Origin: a virus
IMG/VR virus record: IMGVR_UViG_3300027908_000080
Coordinates: 1 to 51,816 of that record
Strand: one strand, 5' to 3'
DNA length: 51,816 nt
Translations under genes and position numbers: made by a program
Shown: positions 50,179 to 51,816 of the stretch, in pieces
Layout: each line of letters begins with the position of its first letter
Numbering within the stretch: position 1 is the stretch's first letter
The notes under the pieces: model-generated
The model's database searches: none
Seen by the model: only the letters and a program-made list of their open reading frames with translations
Told to the model about the DNA's origin: nothing

Positions 50179-50315
50179 ATTAAATTATTCTTTTGACATC
50201 TATCTGCCAACTTAGCTAATTGTATTGCTTCTTTCTTAGTTATTTTCTTGCCAGTTGCTGATTTCATAGCTAAAGTTTTAGACAGCTTACGTTCAACTGT
50301 GTTCAAAGGTTTCAC
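50175..50315 (-). CDS. Small basic protein
   Basis: A 46-residue frame from GTG (MKPLNTVERKLSKTLAMKSA) is highly basic and helical. Start and stop both overlap neighbours (GTGA, ATGA), showing tight coupling. Unknown role in the small-membrane-protein cluster. Confidence 0.5.
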   Translation of the reverse strand: MKPLNTVERKLSKTLAMKSATGKKITKKEAIQLAKLADRCQKNNLI

Positions 50316-50719
50316 AATTCATCAGACTTTGTTGTAATCTTACCATACTTTGCTTTTAATTTATGCTCACAAACAGCACCTAAAATACCGGCTAGACTAC
50401 GTTCTATCTTAGAGACTCTAGCTTCGTCATGTAAAATATCTTCACATCTATGTGCTAGTTCTTTCCACTCTTCCATTGATAGTTCATAATTACGGTCTAA
50501 ATATTTGTTTAATAGATTATCTAAGTATAAATGGTCATCTTGATTATGTAATGCTTTTGCTATTTTCTCACCAAGAGTATCAATAAATAAGTCATTCACA
50601 AATTGAATTTTATTAAGTTTTAGCAGCATACCTAAGTAAGCCGCACTCAAAACAGTATTCCAAACACAAATACCACCAAACATTGCTAAAATAGCCACAT
50701 CAGATAGTCTGTCATTCAT
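50312..50719 (-). CDS. Membrane-anchored helical protein
   Basis: The 135-residue product has an N-terminal hydrophobic span (VAILAMFGGICVWNTVLSAA) and a long charged helical part (residues 30-120). This layout recalls inner-membrane spanin or holin accessory proteins. No family recognised. Confidence 0.55.
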   Translation of the reverse strand: MNDRLSDVAILAMFGGICVWNTVLSAAYLGMLLKLNKIQFVNDLFIDTLGEKIAKALHNQDDHLYLDNLLNKYLDRNYELSMEEWKELAHRCEDILHDEARVSKIERSLAGILGAVCEHKLKAKYGKITTKSDEL

Positions 50720-50727
50720 AAGTAATA

Positions 50728-50832
50728 TTATTGTTTAAAGCACCAAGACATCATTAAGTAAATAATAATTATAACTACAACTATCCCAAATAAAACACTA
50801 ACTGTTTGTTTTGTATATTTATCTAGTTTCAT
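50728..50832 (-). CDS. Single-span membrane peptide
   Basis: A 34-residue frame, MKLDKYTKQTVSVLFGIVVV, contains one long hydrophobic helix. It begins inside the upstream stop (ATGA). Small size limits certainty. Confidence 0.5.
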   Translation of the reverse strand: MKLDKYTKQTVSVLFGIVVVIIIIYLMMSWCFKQ

Positions 50833-51164
50833 TTATGAGTTGCAAAGGTGGATATTGAATGTGTAACAGTATTCGACGTGCAAACCGCATAAAAATCCAT
50901 TGGATTTGACTCTTGAAAATAAATGAACTTGTTGCTTGTGAAAATTATCATCTTGAATCCGGTTACGTTAGTTACAGTTCCAATGGGTGCAGCTAATCCG
51001 GTAACTCCCATTCTACCAATATCATATTGAGCGTTGGTAGATTCAAACACTGCAAACACGCAATTCGGTGGCATAGTGTTTGTAAAATCCCAACCTATAC
51101 CAAATTGTCCGGCCTGCAACGAGGCGCACAGGGCGAGAAGAAATATGATTAAATATTTTACCAT
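50829..51164 (-). CDS. Exported beta-rich protein in the G+C-rich island
   Basis: The 111-residue protein starts MVKYLIIFLLALCASLQAGQ, a Sec signal peptide. The mature part (IGWDFTNTMPPNCVFAVFES, TNVTGFKMIIFTSNKFIYF) looks like a fibronectin-type or Ig-like domain. Base composition is richer in G+C than in the genes downstream. It overlaps the tiny lipoprotein gene. Confidence 0.65.
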   Translation of the reverse strand: MVKYLIIFLLALCASLQAGQFGIGWDFTNTMPPNCVFAVFESTNAQYDIGRMGVTGLAAPIGTVTNVTGFKMIIFTSNKFIYFQESNPMDFYAVCTSNTVTHSISTFATHK

Positions 51165-51247
51165 AGACCATGGTTGAAATCGTGGTTGCAGCCACTAGCA
51201 ATCAACGCCAGCACCAAGAGGCACAGGATGGCGAAGGTGGGTTTCAT
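51158..51247 (-). CDS. Tiny lipoprotein
   Basis: A 29-residue frame, MKPTFAILCLLVLALIASGC, has a perfect lipobox (I-A-S-G-C) and a nine-residue mature part. It overlaps its neighbours on both sides (ATGA; seven bases). It could be an outer-membrane spanin-like or entericidin-like peptide, or a surface anchor. Confidence 0.6.
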   Translation of the reverse strand: MKPTFAILCLLVLALIASGCNHDFNHGLW

Positions 51248-51600
51248 TGCGTCAGTTGGATACCGGTCGCCACAAGATTTCCCGTGAACGTCAACGCCGT
51301 CATGCTCATGCTGAAATTAGTTGTCGTCTGTGCCGTGATTGATAAGCCCGGAATTGAAAGTCCGTTCTCGGTCATGCTGATAGCATAATTATTATTCGGA
51401 AATGCAGTCTTCCAGTTGAACGTGAATGAAGATACACCAATCAGAGCTACATTGGTAATGCCGGACTGAACCACCGGCACGGTGATGTTGTTGGTCGAAA
51501 TCGAATCAGCAACATAATGGGCAACGCTGTCAACACGCTGGCCGGAGACGCAGACTGCCAACACGCAAACTGAACAGATTGTGATAAATATTTTTTTCAT
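51244..51600 (-). CDS. Exported beta-rich protein
   Basis: The 118-residue product starts MKKIFITICSVCVLAVCVSG, a signal peptide, followed by a beta-rich part (VAHYVADSISTNNITVPVVQ, IGVSSFTFNWKTAFPN, NYAISMTENG) that looks like a phage-type fibre tip domain. The ATG at 51600 overlaps the stop of the GH27-like gene (ATGA). Composition matches the G+C-rich island. Confidence 0.68.
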   Translation of the reverse strand: MKKIFITICSVCVLAVCVSGQRVDSVAHYVADSISTNNITVPVVQSGITNVALIGVSSFTFNWKTAFPNNNYAISMTENGLSIPGLSITAQTTTNFSMSMTALTFTGNLVATGIQLTQ

Positions 51601-51806
51601 TGGTAAAGTGGAACTTTGTAAAGGCTTCCGTTGTTTGTTACTCCTATCCAAAGAACCGGAGTAGTCGCATTGGCAGGAGGGGAATTTGTGGTCTGTAAAG
51701 TTGGTGAATTCTTTACGTTTATAGTTGGAACATATTCGATGAAATTATCCACATTTGATGTTGCAAATACGCTGATAGTGGATTGACCGTTTCCCAACCC
51801 TATTCT
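51597..51806 (-). CDS. GH27-like fibre protein, C-terminal 69 codons
   Basis: This is the in-frame continuation of the frame that leaves the window at base 1. The codons AGA-ATA-GGG at 51806-51798 precede GNGQSTISVFATSNVDNFIE, and the protein ends LWIGVTNNGSLYKVPLYQ, a pattern frequent at the tips of phage fibres. The join needs only the ten-base end overlap, and no stop appears. Confidence 0.75.
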   Translation of the reverse strand, partial: RIGLGNGQSTISVFATSNVDNFIEYVPTINVKNSPTLQTTNSPPANATTPVLWIGVTNNGSLYKVPLYQ

Positions 51807-51816
51807 AATCGCATGG
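51807..51816. repeat. Terminal direct repeat, right copy
   Basis: This is the second copy of AATCGCATGG. It is identical to bases 1-10 and supports a circular or circularly permuted molecule. Confidence 0.75.

Overview
The window looks like a complete or nearly complete genome of a short-tailed (podovirus-like) double-stranded DNA phage, presented as an opened circle. The first and last ten bases are identical, and one long minus-strand reading frame leaves at base 1 and continues in frame at 51806, so the unique length would be about 51.8 kb. The sequence is A+T rich. It has a large terminase, portal, scaffold, capsid protein, nozzle-like protein and three ejection-type proteins, but no tape measure, sheath or tail tube that I can recognise. 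I see no integrase, so a lytic lifestyle is likely. The host must be a bacterium with sigma-54. Many products carry Sec signal peptides, which points to a Gram-negative host; I cannot name the phylum.

Layout: two divergent arms leave a non-coding control hub at about 11.9-13.06 kb. The minus-strand arm runs from 11.9 kb down to 1, through the circle join, and on from 51.8 to 33.94 kb. It encodes packaging (11.9-9.2 kb), portal, scaffold and capsid (7.9-3.0 kb), secreted and fibre proteins (3.0 kb across the join to 51.2 kb), small membrane or lysis-type proteins (51.2-49.7 kb), an outer-membrane-like protein, fibre and tail proteins (49.7-42.2 kb) and ejection proteins (42.2-33.9 kb). The plus-strand arm runs from 13.06 to 33.97 kb. 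It encodes many small unknown proteins, a superfamily 2 helicase, an ATP-dependent DNA ligase, a sigma-54 activator ATPase, a PD-(D/E)XK nuclease, a Sak4-like ATPase, a split family A DNA polymerase, a DUF3987-like ATPase and a MazG-like pyrophosphatase. The two arms converge with overlapping 3' ends at 33939-33970.

The most striking feature is a phage-borne sigma-54 transcription programme. A stand-alone AAA+ activator (22830-23729) has a GAFTGA-type loop but no DNA-binding domain. Eight intergenic sites match the sigma-54 promoter pattern TGGCA-Y-N(6-7)-TGC with the exact GG-N10-GC spacing. They lie in front of the whole structural operon, the capsid gene, three plus-strand units, a hairpin RNA plus tRNA-like gene, and a structured RNA just after the activator gene. 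Three of them share an AGTAGATA box 7-8 bp upstream of the -24 element. The central hub also carries several TGTCT-N7-GGACA inverted repeats. A plausible scheme is that early genes are read by the host housekeeping polymerase, the activator then accumulates, and host sigma-54 polymerase is redirected to phage late genes and phage RNAs.

Other unusual points are a tRNA-like gene with an oversized anticodon loop, a fibre protein carrying a GH27 alpha-galactosidase-like domain with substituted catalytic positions inside a G+C-richer island, at least eight late products with export signals, and a DNA polymerase gene split by a small reading frame just before its palm domain.
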